DNA of 64,000 bases from Methanocella paludicola SANAE (GTDB taxonomy: Archaea > Halobacteriota > Methanocellia > Methanocellales > Methanocellaceae). The position numbers and the translations under genes were made by a program. Location: contig NC_013665.1 in the NCBI RefSeq assembly GCF_000011005.1, positions 1,201,437-1,265,436 of the forward strand, in the 5' to 3' direction. The notes beneath the pieces are model-generated. The model ran no database searches, was not told the DNA's origin, and saw nothing but the letters and a program-made list of their open reading frames with translations. Below, piece after piece: positions 19,198 through 27,944 of the stretch (position 1 is its first letter; each line of letters begins with the position of its first letter).

Positions 19198-20472
19198 CTA
19201 TTTTTTTACCGGAATGGGTATCCTGGCAAGCGGCACGTTCGATCTTTCCTTCTCTACCCTGTAGAAAAACAGGTAATACAGGGATGCCGAGCAAACGTAG
19301 GTCACGCAGGTGACCATGAAGGGCAGCACGTAATTGGAGCCGGCCATCATGATGCCGCTCAGGTAGGCGCTCAGCGACTGGCACATGTACCACGACATGG
19401 ACGTGAGGCTGCTCACCGTTGCCCGCTGCTCGTCCGATACGAGCTCCATGTTGAAGTTGTTGATGGCCGGGTTGGCCATGTTCATTAGGGTCATACGCAT
19501 GATGTAGGCGAACGCCGCCACGTAAATGTTCGTGGTGAACGCGAGCATTATGAGAAAGGGAAGGGAAGCGAGCTCAGTGAAGGCGATGGTCTTGATCTTG
19601 CCGAATCGCTCCACGATGAGAGGGATGACCATCAGGCCCACGATCATGACCATCTCGCCCATGGAATATATCAGGCCGATCTGGTCAGTCGTGGCTGACA
19701 TTAAATTATGGAAATAGACGTTGAAGAAGGGAACGATCATGCCGGCGCCGATGCCGACCAGGCCGTTGATGACCATGAGCTTTTGCACGTCCCTCGAGCG
19801 TAGGGCCGAGCCCAGCACTTCGAACCTTTTTACAGGCCGGGCTTTTCTGCGTTCCTCGTTCATGCTGAGTATGGGCAGGGCCGAGAGGGCGATAATTGCC
19901 AGTGACAGGAATAGCGTATAGCGATATACCTCCGGGCTCATCGGGTCCACTCCCATCCCGGACAGTACATCGGGCAGCATGCCGCCTGCCATACAGCCAA
20001 AGATATATGCCACCTGGGAGAGCGCCGAATTCGTCGAGAACAGGTACATGCGCTCGTCGGGCTTCGAGTTCTCCATCAGGAACGGCGAGCCTGCCACCGT
20101 GTAGAAGGCCGTGCCGATGCCGTATACTGCGCTGAGCACGAGGAGCCAGTCGAGCGAAGTTACGGTATATAGCAGTAACAGCGCCGATGACGTGACGATG
20201 ATGGAAAATAACAGCGTGTATTTGCGGCCCAGCCTGTCGCAGAGCGAAGCGGCAGGCACGGCTGCCAGGCCCGTCGAGATGAAGACGATGGAGAGCATGA
20301 GCCCGAGCATGTCTTCCCTGATCCCCAGCCTCAGGATGTATAGATTAAATATGACGCCGTAAATGCCGAGGTGTACGGACAGTAAAAAATAGTACGCCAG
20401 GTATGATCGGGCGTTGTGGCTGAATTGCCCCGCCCTGCTAAGATATTCCCCTAGCGCTTTGATACCCGGCAC
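19198..20472 (-). CDS. Major facilitator superfamily transporter
   Basis: About 424 aa with around 12 predicted transmembrane helices. The loop 2-3 motif of MFS carriers is visible (AASLCDRLGRKYTLLFS near residue 58) and its counterpart after helix 8. The substrate is not evident; it could be drug efflux or a small metabolite. The open frame continues upstream into the ABC permease gene, but that extension is hydrophilic and shadows the permease, so the GTG at 20472 is chosen. Same strand as the ABC genes, 26 nt behind them, so perhaps the same transcript. Confidence 0.85.
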   Translation of the reverse strand: MPGIKALGEYLSRAGQFSHNARSYLAYYFLLSVHLGIYGVIFNLYILRLGIREDMLGLMLSIVFISTGLAAVPAASLCDRLGRKYTLLFSIIVTSSALLLLYTVTSLDWLLVLSAVYGIGTAFYTVAGSPFLMENSKPDERMYLFSTNSALSQVAYIFGCMAGGMLPDVLSGMGVDPMSPEVYRYTLFLSLAIIALSALPILSMNEERRKARPVKRFEVLGSALRSRDVQKLMVINGLVGIGAGMIVPFFNVYFHNLMSATTDQIGLIYSMGEMVMIVGLMVIPLIVERFGKIKTIAFTELASLPFLIMLAFTTNIYVAAFAYIMRMTLMNMANPAINNFNMELVSDEQRATVSSLTSMSWYMCQSLSAYLSGIMMAGSNYVLPFMVTCVTYVCSASLYYLFFYRVEKERSNVPLARIPIPVKK

Positions 20473-20498
20473 GTTCGCACGCTCGTTTTTATTATTGC

Positions 20499-21359
20499 TT
20501 AGATGTCCTGCCTCTTGAACAGCCCGTCGGCCGCCAGGAGGAGTATGCCCGTAAATAGCAGCAGGATGACGACGTTTGCCCATAACGGCATGCCGACCTT
20601 GTCCGCCGTGCCCGCGAGCAGGGGGCTGACGATATCGTGGCTGATCGGGTCGATCCATATCAATAATTTCGCGTAGAGCGGGTACTGAGCGAACGAATCT
20701 CCAAGGATGATCGTCCCCCCGTTCATCAGGGAAAGGTAGCCGATAAGATTGCCTATCGTGTTGGAGAAGTACAGCGCGACCCACGCGACGATGCCGCCGA
20801 GGATGGATATGAGCGGGTTTTTGGTCACCGTCGATATCAGTATGCCCAGGGCCACATAAACGCCGAACAGGATGACCATGAATACGATGACCATGGCGGC
20901 ATTCAATAGGTCCGTGCCGGACGGCACAACGCCCGCGACGACCGCCGTCAGCACGTATGCGATGATCGAGCCTGCCCCGTAGAAGAACGATACTACTCCT
21001 AAGCAGCCTATGAACTTACCCAGGATGACCGTGCTCCGCTCCACGGGCTTAGACAACAGCTGATAAATGGTCCGGTCCTTCCTCTCCGCAGATATCGTGT
21101 CGGCCGTAATGATGACCGCCAGAAGTACCAGGATAATATTAAGGTAGTCCATAGTGCTCAGGACCTGAGAAGGCATAAAGTCCGACATCAGCCCCATGCT
21201 CTTCATATAGTTCAGGCTCATGATCGTGATGCCCAGGATGGCGAGCGCCATTACCGCGTAAAGAACCCCGACTAAGATAAACCGTTTGGATTTTAAGTAG
21301 TCCCGGAATTCTTTGGAGGCGATGATAAGTATATCATTCATTTGTCCCTGTGCTGCCAT
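20499..21359 (-). CDS. ABC-2 type transporter permease
   Basis: 286 aa, six predicted membrane spans, with the ABC-2 pattern of a short cytosolic N-terminus (IIASKEFRDYLKSKRF), a first span, a large extracytoplasmic loop, and the SAERKDRTIYQLLSKPVERS stretch that precedes the second span. It pairs with the ATPase just upstream; the ATPase stop is 2 nt from this ATG and a GGAGGG site lies inside the ATPase end. Probably an exporter; cargo unknown. Confidence 0.9.
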   Translation of the reverse strand: MAAQGQMNDILIIASKEFRDYLKSKRFILVGVLYAVMALAILGITIMSLNYMKSMGLMSDFMPSQVLSTMDYLNIILVLLAVIITADTISAERKDRTIYQLLSKPVERSTVILGKFIGCLGVVSFFYGAGSIIAYVLTAVVAGVVPSGTDLLNAAMVIVFMVILFGVYVALGILISTVTKNPLISILGGIVAWVALYFSNTIGNLIGYLSLMNGGTIILGDSFAQYPLYAKLLIWIDPISHDIVSPLLAGTADKVGMPLWANVVILLLFTGILLLAADGLFKRQDI

Positions 21360-21361
21360 GC

Positions 21362-22294
21362 TCAGCCCTCCACGTTGCCCTCGGCGGTCACTTTAAGGAA
21401 TGCGTCCTCGAGAGTGGGCATCTTTTCCCGTATGCCGCGGACCCGGCATCCGGCATTGACCAGGGCGATGTTGATATCCTCGGCCAGCGCCGGGCTCTCG
21501 ACCGTCACGTCGATGAAGCCGTTATTGCGAGTCACTCCGCCGACTCCCTTGATCTTTTTCACCAGGTCGAGATGGGCGTCCTCGAACCTCGGGGCCATTA
21601 TCTCGATGACGGGCATGTTCCCTTCGGTGCTCCTGAGGAACTCCTCGATGGGCCGCTCGACGATGAGCCTGCCCTTCTTCACGATGCCGACCACGTCACT
21701 GATGTCCTGCACCTCGTGAAGGATGTGGGATGATAAGAAAATGGTGACGTTCTCGCTTTTCAGCTTTTTGATGACTTCACGGATGTCATGGGAGCCCTGC
21801 GGGTCGAGGCCCGTCGTGGGCTCGTCCAGGATGAGAAGCTTCGGGCTGCCCAGTAATGCCACGGCGATCCCGAGGCGCTGGCGCATGCCATGAGAATAAG
21901 TTCCCACCCGGTCGTTGCCCCGGCCTTCGAGCCCTACTGTCTTCAGCAGTTCCACGATACGGCCGTCCAGCTCCTCTACGCCGATGAGCCTGCCGAAATA
22001 TTCGAGGTTGCCCCTGCCGCTGAGGTCGTCATAGAATGCGGGCCGCTCGGGCAGGTAGCCCGTGATCTTTTTTATCTCAAGGTGCTGTGTCTTTGCATCT
22101 AAGCCCATGATGCTGGCCGAGCCGGCCGTGGGCCTGATGAATCCCATGAGCATGTTGATAGTGGTGGATTTTCCCGCGCCGTTGGGGCCCAGGAATCCGT
22201 ACACGATCCCCGGCTTGACCGTGAGGTCGAGGTCCTTAACTGCGACGAGGTTGCCGTAGTCCTTGGTTAAGCCATGCGTCTCTATCGCGTTCAT
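21362..22294 (-). CDS. ABC transporter ATP-binding protein
   Basis: 310 aa ATPase of the CcmA/DrrA-like ABC-2 class. Walker A GPNGAGKST near residue 36, Q-loop region, signature near YSHGMRQRLGIA (SHGM in place of SGGQ), Walker B LLILDEPTTGLDP and the switch His in SSHILHEV. A C-terminal extension of about 80 aa is typical of this class. First gene of a pair with the permease that follows. Confidence 0.95.
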   Translation of the reverse strand: MNAIETHGLTKDYGNLVAVKDLDLTVKPGIVYGFLGPNGAGKSTTINMLMGFIRPTAGSASIMGLDAKTQHLEIKKITGYLPERPAFYDDLSGRGNLEYFGRLIGVEELDGRIVELLKTVGLEGRGNDRVGTYSHGMRQRLGIAVALLGSPKLLILDEPTTGLDPQGSHDIREVIKKLKSENVTIFLSSHILHEVQDISDVVGIVKKGRLIVERPIEEFLRSTEGNMPVIEIMAPRFEDAHLDLVKKIKGVGGVTRNNGFIDVTVESPALAEDINIALVNAGCRVRGIREKMPTLEDAFLKVTAEGNVEG

Positions 22295-22412
22295 ATATTG
22301 GCCTTCGTTGAATTTATGTCATTACATCAGGCGTTTCGAATATAAATAGTCATGTAGTTTGGCATAGGCTCAAAGAAGTATTTTGGGCATCTGGGCCGAT
22401 GCCCGTAAACTT
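22295..22412 (-). promoter_or_regulatory. Promoter region of the ABC operon
   Basis: About 118 nt between the surface protein stop and the ATPase start. On the minus strand an AT-rich TATTTATATTCGAAA stretch at about 22333-22347 can serve as TATA box roughly 40 nt before the ATPase ATG. No other structure seen. Confidence 0.35.
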
Positions 22413-23273
22413 TTATTTATATCTCTTAAACGCAATGACTAAGCCAAGCGCGATGAGGGCGCCGATGAGCACAAAGCCCGGGGTGGGCGTCGAGGTGGCC
22501 GTTGGGATGGCGGTCGGAGTAGTAGTGACCGTTGTAGTCGCGTTGGGGGCTACGGTCGGGCTAGCCGTGGGCGTGGCACTGATCGCTGGAGTCGCAGTCG
22601 CCGTTGGCGTCACGAACTCGACGTTCTCCTCCAGGCCGTACGAGCTACCGTTGGTCGATATGGCAAAGATCGTTATTTCGGCGGGCGTGGAGTTGTCAAC
22701 CCATGGAAGGCTGGTATAGACCTTACCATCCTTATCGGTGAACGCGCTGTCGGGGTTCAGTATCCCCACGCTAGAGCGGAGCAGGATCTGCCATCCGGCA
22801 CCTACGGAGTGGCCCCAGTAATCGTTTATCTGGACAGTGATGTCGGCGCTGTTACCATAGGTGATGTGCTGGGTGCTCATGGTCATGTTCGCATAGTAGG
22901 GCATCGCCATGAGGACGACGCTCCTGGTATACGTATCGTTCGTGGTGACGTTCAGGCCTTCGGAATAGCCTTCCACATAGTATGGAGACCAGGCGTAGAC
23001 CCGGTAGAAGCCCTCTGATACGTTCGTGAACTGGAAGAAGCCTTTCTCGTCCGGGGTCACGTTGAAGCCGGGGATGTAATCGGAAGCGTTCGACCCGTTG
23101 ACGAGCTTCACAATGGTACCGTCCGGTACTGCCTGGCCGGTGTTGAAGGCGACCTTGCCGCTGATGCTTCCCGGTGCAGAAGCGGCCGCCGCAGGCAATA
23201 TAAGGCAGGCCGATAACAAAAAAATAAAAGCCACGGAAGATATTATGTGGATGCTTCTTCTCATAGATATCAT
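22413..23273 (-). CDS. Surface protein with C-terminal PGF-CTERM-like sorting signal
   Basis: 286 aa exported protein. N-terminal signal peptide (residues about 12-32), a carboxypeptidase-regulatory-like beta domain (GSISGKVAFNTGQAVPDGT), a second Ig-like region ending near residue 215, a Thr/Pro/Ala-rich linker (about 220-260), and a C-terminal PGF + hydrophobic helix + basic tail (TPGFVLIGALIALGLVIA, then FKRYK). This tripartite end is the archaeosortase A target type; the linker is a likely O-glycosylation zone. Ligand unknown. Confidence 0.85.
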   Translation of the reverse strand: MISMRRSIHIISSVAFIFLLSACLILPAAAASAPGSISGKVAFNTGQAVPDGTIVKLVNGSNASDYIPGFNVTPDEKGFFQFTNVSEGFYRVYAWSPYYVEGYSEGLNVTTNDTYTRSVVLMAMPYYANMTMSTQHITYGNSADITVQINDYWGHSVGAGWQILLRSSVGILNPDSAFTDKDGKVYTSLPWVDNSTPAEITIFAISTNGSSYGLEENVEFVTPTATATPAISATPTASPTVAPNATTTVTTTPTAIPTATSTPTPGFVLIGALIALGLVIAFKRYK

Positions 23274-23338
23274 AAAAAATTAGGCCTTTTTGCTATAATA
23301 AGCTTGTTTTAACTACGAATGAGGCCGTATATATCGGC

Positions 23339-24226
23339 TTATAATCGATTTTTATGGGCGGAAATGAGGTCAAAAACCTCTGCCGCCGATGTCTTCCGGT
23401 AGCTACCCCTCGCAGTCACTTTAAGCGCCCCAGCGGCGCTGGCGAACTCCAGGCACTCCTCAAGGGACATGCCCCGAAGCCGTGCATACATGAACCCGGC
23501 GGCGAATGCCGCCCCTGCGCCGGTCGTATCTACCGCCTCCGTATCGAACGCCGGCACGCTGACGATGGCCCCGTCACAGCATATGCATCCCATTTCGCCC
23601 AGCGTAACGATCGCCAGGCCATTGTTGGCCTCGTAGATCTTTCGTGCAGCCTCGACCGGGTCGTCCGATATGAGCTTCGATATCTCCTCGCCGGCGATGA
23701 CGACGTCGAAAAGCCCTATGTTCCGGATGGAGGGCACGTCGAGATTAAGCTGTGCAGGTATGCCTGCGGCTCGGGCCGCCTTCGCAATGATGGCGCCGTT
23801 CCTGCCAAAGCAGCCGTCGACGTAAACGTATTTTGAACTCTTGAAGTCGTCGGGTATCGGGATCTCGTCCTCGGGCGTATTGTCGTGAAAAGTAATGGTC
23901 GAGCGCTTCAGCCTGTCCAGGACGATGGCCGTTAAGGCTGTCTTCCCGACTTTCTGGACCAGCGCCTTTACCCCTTCCTTTTCGAGGCTCCATAATACAT
24001 AGTCGCCCATAGGATCGTCGCCTATCGGGCTGCCTGCCAGGCCGACTCTCATACCCAGGCTCGATAAGGTCAGCGCCGCGAGCGCTGCGTCGCCGCCGAC
24101 GGACATCCGGTAATCGATCGCCGTGGCCTGCTCGTGCTCGTACTGCTGCCGCTCGAGCCTTCCCGAGATATCCAGCGAGATAGCGCCATAGCAAAAAACG
24201 TCGTACACGATTACATTATACGCCAT
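23339..24226 (-). CDS. PfkB-family sugar/nucleoside kinase with missing catalytic Asp
   Basis: 295 aa ribokinase-like (PfkB) protein. The N-terminal GG signature (RMSVGGDAALAALTLSSLG) and the C-terminal ATP/anion-hole block are present, but the latter reads VDTTGAGAAFAAGF: residue 239, normally the catalytic base Asp of GAGD, is Ala (GCG). The rest of the fold looks intact, with no frameshift. The protein may be inactive, regulatory or use another base. The paralogue at 43.3 kb keeps GAGD. Substrate unknown. Confidence 0.88.
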   Translation of the reverse strand: MAYNVIVYDVFCYGAISLDISGRLERQQYEHEQATAIDYRMSVGGDAALAALTLSSLGMRVGLAGSPIGDDPMGDYVLWSLEKEGVKALVQKVGKTALTAIVLDRLKRSTITFHDNTPEDEIPIPDDFKSSKYVYVDGCFGRNGAIIAKAARAAGIPAQLNLDVPSIRNIGLFDVVIAGEEISKLISDDPVEAARKIYEANNGLAIVTLGEMGCICCDGAIVSVPAFDTEAVDTTGAGAAFAAGFMYARLRGMSLEECLEFASAAGALKVTARGSYRKTSAAEVFDLISAHKNRL

Positions 24227-24343
24227 ACTATGTTTTTAAGTTTTCATCGCAAACCCTAAATACCATATCGTCTAACCTAATCATTTACCGGTACTCCGGT
24301 ATGGAGCGTAACCTGTTGTTCGTAGATAGTTTATGTTCCCGTT

Positions 24344-24400
24344 GCCCGCCGAGAAAGGCACGTGGGCGGGCTTTGACCAGAATAAGCCAATGGGGGCTTA
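24344..24400 (+). promoter_or_regulatory. Structured 5' leader of ABC operon 1
   Basis: Two hairpins before the ATPase gene: GCCCGCC (24344-24350) with GGCGGGC (24365-24371), whose loop contains GGCACGTG, and TAAGCC / GGCTTA (24383-24400), which overlaps the G-rich ribosome binding site next to the ATG at 24404. The leader of the paralogous operon at 26201-26251 has the same plan. Upstream, TACCGGTACTCCGGTA (24287-24302) may be an operator. Confidence 0.5.
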
Positions 24401-24403
24401 ACT

Positions 24404-25285
24404 ATGGAAACGGTAATACAGACAACGGACCTGACAAAATTTTACGGCAAAAGTCGCGGGATAAAGGACGTTAGCATCACAGTAAACAAAGGCGACATCT
24501 TCGGCTTTTTAGGCCCGAACGGCGCGGGCAAATCGACCACCATAAGGACTCTTCTGGACTTCATCCGGCCTTCGGCCGGCTCCGCCACGATCTTCGGCAT
24601 GGACTGCCGCAAGGACTCCGTAGCCATCCGAAAGCGCATCGGCTACATCCCGGGCGACTTCGGCCTGTACGGCCACATGACCGGCTGGAAGTTCCTCGAA
24701 TATTTCGGGCGCATACGAGGTGGATATGATACCTCGGCCGCAAAAGAATACTCGAAGAAGCTCGACATCCGGCTCGACCGCAGGATGAAGGAGTACTCGA
24801 GGGGCATGCGGCAGAAGGTAGCTATCATCCAGGCGTTCATGAATAACCCTGACCTTATCATAATGGACGAGCCCACCAACGGCCTCGACCCGCTGGTGCA
24901 GCAGACCTTCATGGATATGCTGCACGAGGACGCAGGCCGGACGATATTCATGTCGTCGCACGTGCTCTCGGAGGTGGAAAAATCCTGCAACCGGGTGGCC
25001 ATCATCAAGGAAGGCCGCATCGTGACCGAGGAGCAGGTCGAGGCGCTGCGGCAAAAATCCGGCAAAGTGCTTGAAGTCAAGTTCGCGCAGCCCCTGACGA
25101 AGGAGATCTTCTACCTGCCCGGCATCAGCAACTTAACGCAGGTCAATGGCGCTTACCGCATGACGGTCACCGGCAGTCTCGAGGAGCTTCTCCAGGAGAT
25201 ATCCCGCCACAGGCTGGCGGATATCAGCATACACCAGATGACGCTCGAAGACATTTTCATGCACTACTACGAGGGGGCGAAGTAA
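24404..25285 (+). CDS. ABC transporter ATP-binding protein (operon 1)
   Basis: 293 aa ABC-2 class ATPase. Walker A GPNGAGKST near residue 38, signature region YSRGMRQKVAII (SRGM instead of SGGQ), Walker B LIIMDEPTNGLDP, switch His in SSHVLSEV, and a C-terminal regulatory extension. Close paralogue of the ATPase at 26252, sharing long identical stretches, so it arose by local duplication. Followed by its permease 1 nt after the stop. Confidence 0.95.
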   Translation: METVIQTTDLTKFYGKSRGIKDVSITVNKGDIFGFLGPNGAGKSTTIRTLLDFIRPSAGSATIFGMDCRKDSVAIRKRIGYIPGDFGLYGHMTGWKFLEYFGRIRGGYDTSAAKEYSKKLDIRLDRRMKEYSRGMRQKVAIIQAFMNNPDLIIMDEPTNGLDPLVQQTFMDMLHEDAGRTIFMSSHVLSEVEKSCNRVAIIKEGRIVTEEQVEALRQKSGKVLEVKFAQPLTKEIFYLPGISNLTQVNGAYRMTVTGSLEELLQEISRHRLADISIHQMTLEDIFMHYYEGAK

Positions 25286-25286
25286 G

Positions 25287-26087
25287 ACGGCGCTGGAAGT
25301 ATTCAAGCAGGCTATAAAGGATAAGTGGGTTGGCGCCACAGTAGCCGCTGTACTGCTTTTCCTGTACGTGTTCTGGATCGCCACGTTCTACCCGGCGCTC
25401 AAGCCGAACATGTCCATGTACGACGACATGCTGAGCAATCCCACGTTCCAGGCGCTACTCGGGGAACAGGTAGCCACCATGGGCACATTTGTGGGATTCA
25501 TGACCATGGAAGTGTTCAGCTACATGGGGCTCGTCCTGGGCGCGTACATCATCTTTATGGCGGCTTCGTTCGCGGCCGGGGAGATCGAGCAGAAGAGCAG
25601 CGAGCTGTTGCTGTCGCTTCCGGTAAGGCGTGAGTCGCTCATCATATCGAGGTTCACGGCCATGCTGCCGTTCATCGCCTTAATCGTGTTGGCGGAGCTG
25701 GCCGCTATCTACGCCGGAGGCCGGTATATCGGAGAGGACTCCTCGATACGGTGGTTCGCCTATGCCATGCTGTTCATGGGCTTTTTCCTGGTCGCCGTGG
25801 GCGCGATGGCGCTGCTGATATCGTCCCTGATGAGCGATGGCAGGAAGGCCGCCCTGGTATCTCTGGGCATACTGCTCGGCATGTTCCTGGTCGAGAACAT
25901 CGGCTCGATGGTCACGAGCATCGACTGGGCGAGGAGCCTGTCCCTGTTCCATTATGTAAGGCTGACTTCGATCGTCATGAACCACGAGGTCGTCTGGCGG
26001 AATGCCGGGATATTGCTGGTCATCACCGTGGTCTGTCTGGTACTCGCCGTCATCGTCTTCAGGCAGCGCGACATCAACGTCACGTAA
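25287..26087 (+). CDS. ABC-2 permease (operon 1), apparent ACG start
   Basis: About 266 aa, six predicted membrane spans, paralogue of the permeases at 27140 and 27945. Aligning N-termini (ALEVFKQAIKDKW here, SLKVLRQTLLDKW at 27945, SLAVLFQTLKDKA at 27140) puts the start Met on the ACG at 25287. No in-frame ATG, GTG or TTG exists between the alignment point and the ATPase stop. A purely canonical start (GTG 25368) would remove the first membrane helix. GGGGGCGA lies 6 nt before the ACG. It exports an unknown cargo with the upstream ATPase. Confidence 0.78.
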   Translation, partial: TALEVFKQAIKDKWVGATVAAVLLFLYVFWIATFYPALKPNMSMYDDMLSNPTFQALLGEQVATMGTFVGFMTMEVFSYMGLVLGAYIIFMAASFAAGEIEQKSSELLLSLPVRRESLIISRFTAMLPFIALIVLAELAAIYAGGRYIGEDSSIRWFAYAMLFMGFFLVAVGAMALLISSLMSDGRKAALVSLGILLGMFLVENIGSMVTSIDWARSLSLFHYVRLTSIVMNHEVVWRNAGILLVITVVCLVLAVIVFRQRDINVT

Positions 26088-26096
26088 AAATAGCAA

Positions 26097-26120
26097 AGCC
26101 CCGACAGGGGCTCTTTTTTT
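26097..26120 (+). terminator. Terminator of ABC operon 1
   Basis: AGCCCC / GGGGCT hairpin with a GACA loop (26097-26112) followed by CTTTTTTT. It lies 9 nt after the permease stop and separates the two duplicated ABC operons. Confidence 0.85.
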
Positions 26121-26130
26121 AATTACAAGC

Positions 26131-26251
26131 GGTAATCTTTATATACCGGGAGTTTAGCTGGCAAGAAAATCCTTAAATAAGCAATAAGGAGACTTCCTAA
26201 TGCCGAATAAAGTGGCACATGCCTTCGGCAAAAATCAGCTGAGGCTTAACA
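26131..26251 (+). promoter_or_regulatory. Promoter and structured leader of ABC operon 2
   Basis: TATA-like TTTATATA at 26132-26139 lies inside a CGGTA ... TACCG inverted repeat (26125-26143). Downstream, TGCCGAA (26201-26207) pairs with TTCGGCA (26224-26230) around a loop with GGCACATG, and the leader ends GAGGCTTAAC-A-ATGGAAAC, matching operon 1 (GGGGCTTAAC-T-ATGGAAAC). Shared architecture suggests shared control. Confidence 0.5.
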
Positions 26252-27139
26252 ATGGAAACTGTCATCGAAACGAAAAATCTGACTAAGTTTTACGGAAAAA
26301 ACCGGGGCATTAAAGACGTGAATATCACCGTACGAAAAGGCGATATCTTCGGCTTCCTCGGGCCCAACGGTGCGGGTAAATCGACCACGATCCGCACGCT
26401 GCTCGACTTCATCCGGCCGTCGAGTGGCAGAGCGACCATCTTAGGCATGGACTGCCAGAAGGACTCGCTCGCGATCCGGAAACGGACCGGGTACGTCCCC
26501 GGTGACGCGAACCTCTATGGCCACATGACCGGCTGGAAGTATCTCGAGTATATCGGTGGCATCCGGGGCCAGTACGATGCGGCGTCGGCGAAAAAGTACG
26601 CGGAGCGCTTTGAGATCCGGCTCGACCGCAGGATGCGGGAGTATTCCAGCGGCATGCGGCAGAAGGTCGTCCTCATCCAGGCCCTCATGAATGATCCCGA
26701 CCTGGTCATCATGGACGAGCCGACGAAGGGCCTGGACCCGCTTGTACAGCAGATCTTTATGGACGTGGTCCGGGAAGAGGCCGCCAATGGTAAGACCATC
26801 TTCATGTCGTCCCACGTGCTCTCCGAAGTTGAAAAAGTCTGCAATCGCGTCGCGATCATCAAGGAGGGCATGATTGTCGCCGAGGAGGACATGGAGAGCC
26901 TCAAGCACAAAGCTGGCAAGGTCGTCGAGGTGAAGTTCCGGGGAGCGAAGCCTGAGCCCTTCACGATCAGCGGCATCGGCAACGTGGCGCAGCTCAACGG
27001 GTACTACCGGATGACGGCGGCCGGCGATATCCGGAACATACTCCGGGATATCGCCTCCTACGACGTCGAGGACGTCAACATCCACTCCATGACGCTGGAC
27101 GACATCTTCATGCAGTATTACACGCCCGGGGTGAAGTGA
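26252..27139 (+). CDS. ABC transporter ATP-binding protein (operon 2)
   Basis: 295 aa paralogue of the ATPase at 24404, with the same features: Walker A GPNGAGKST near residue 38, YSSGMRQKVVLI signature region, LVIMDEPTKGLDP Walker B and SSHVLSEV switch. It serves two permeases that follow directly; the first permease ATG overlaps or abuts its stop. Two permeases with one ATPase suggest a heterodimeric membrane part. Confidence 0.95.
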   Translation: METVIETKNLTKFYGKNRGIKDVNITVRKGDIFGFLGPNGAGKSTTIRTLLDFIRPSSGRATILGMDCQKDSLAIRKRTGYVPGDANLYGHMTGWKYLEYIGGIRGQYDAASAKKYAERFEIRLDRRMREYSSGMRQKVVLIQALMNDPDLVIMDEPTKGLDPLVQQIFMDVVREEAANGKTIFMSSHVLSEVEKVCNRVAIIKEGMIVAEEDMESLKHKAGKVVEVKFRGAKPEPFTISGIGNVAQLNGYYRMTAAGDIRNILRDIASYDVEDVNIHSMTLDDIFMQYYTPGVK

Positions 27140-27934
27140 ATGTCCCTCGCGGTCCTGTTCCAGACGCTCAAGGACAAGGCGAGGGGGACCGGTTTGGCGG
27201 TGCTGCTCATCCTCATCTTCGTCACCTACATGGTGGCGATGTTCCCCGAGGTCCAGAAGATGACGGGCCTCGACGAGCTCATGAAGAGCCCCGCCTTCCA
27301 GGCGCTGCTGGGTAAGATTCCCGACTTCACGTCCTTCGACGGCTTCATAACTCTCGAATTATTCACCCTGTCAGCACTGGTCATATGTGGATACATCGCA
27401 TTCCTGACTGCGTCCTTCCTCGCGGGGGAGATCGAGATGAAGACCATCGACCTGCTGCTGGCGCAGCCCGTCACCCGGGTCCGGCTGGTCATCTACCGAT
27501 ATGCCGCCCTCATACCCATCGTCATCCTGCTCATGGCGGCGATCATGGTCGGATTGTACGTAGGGACCCAATACATGGGCATCGCCGCATCCTACGGCTG
27601 GCTCGCGTATGCGCTGGTCTTCGCGGGGGCCTTCATGCTGGCGTTCGGCGGGATCTCCCTGTTCATCTCGGCGCTGTTGAGCGACGGCCGGACGGCGGCG
27701 ATCGTGTCCCTCGGGCTGCTGTTCGCCATGTACTTCATGGAGACCATCGGGGAGTCCGTGGAAAAGGTGAGCATCGTCCGCAGCCTGTCCCTGTTCCACT
27801 ACGTCCAGTATAGCAACATCATGGTCTACCATGACTTGAATTTGGGCAACCTCGGCGTCCTTATCGCCGTGGCCGTCGTATTCGTTGCGCTAGCGGTGTA
27901 TACATTCCATCGCCGGGATATTAACGTGGTATAG
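27140..27934 (+). CDS. ABC-2 permease A (operon 2)
   Basis: 264 aa with six predicted membrane spans. ABC-2 pattern: N-terminal SLAVLFQTLKDKARGTG, first helix, extracytoplasmic loop, then LAGEIEMKTIDLLLAQPVTR before the middle helices. GGTGA 5 nt before the ATG, inside the ATPase end. Closely similar to the next gene, so probably the two form a heterodimer. Confidence 0.9.
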   Translation: MSLAVLFQTLKDKARGTGLAVLLILIFVTYMVAMFPEVQKMTGLDELMKSPAFQALLGKIPDFTSFDGFITLELFTLSALVICGYIAFLTASFLAGEIEMKTIDLLLAQPVTRVRLVIYRYAALIPIVILLMAAIMVGLYVGTQYMGIAASYGWLAYALVFAGAFMLAFGGISLFISALLSDGRTAAIVSLGLLFAMYFMETIGESVEKVSIVRSLSLFHYVQYSNIMVYHDLNLGNLGVLIAVAVVFVALAVYTFHRRDINVV

Positions 27935-27944
27935 GAGGTATGAC

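Noticed and set aside
20473..20784. N-terminal extension of the MFS gene
   Set aside because: Hydrophilic, Arg/Pro-rich shadow of the ABC permease in another frame.
22480..22640. Repetitive GTAGCCGTTG-like tract as a DNA repeat
   Set aside because: It simply encodes the Thr/Pro/Ala linker of the surface protein.
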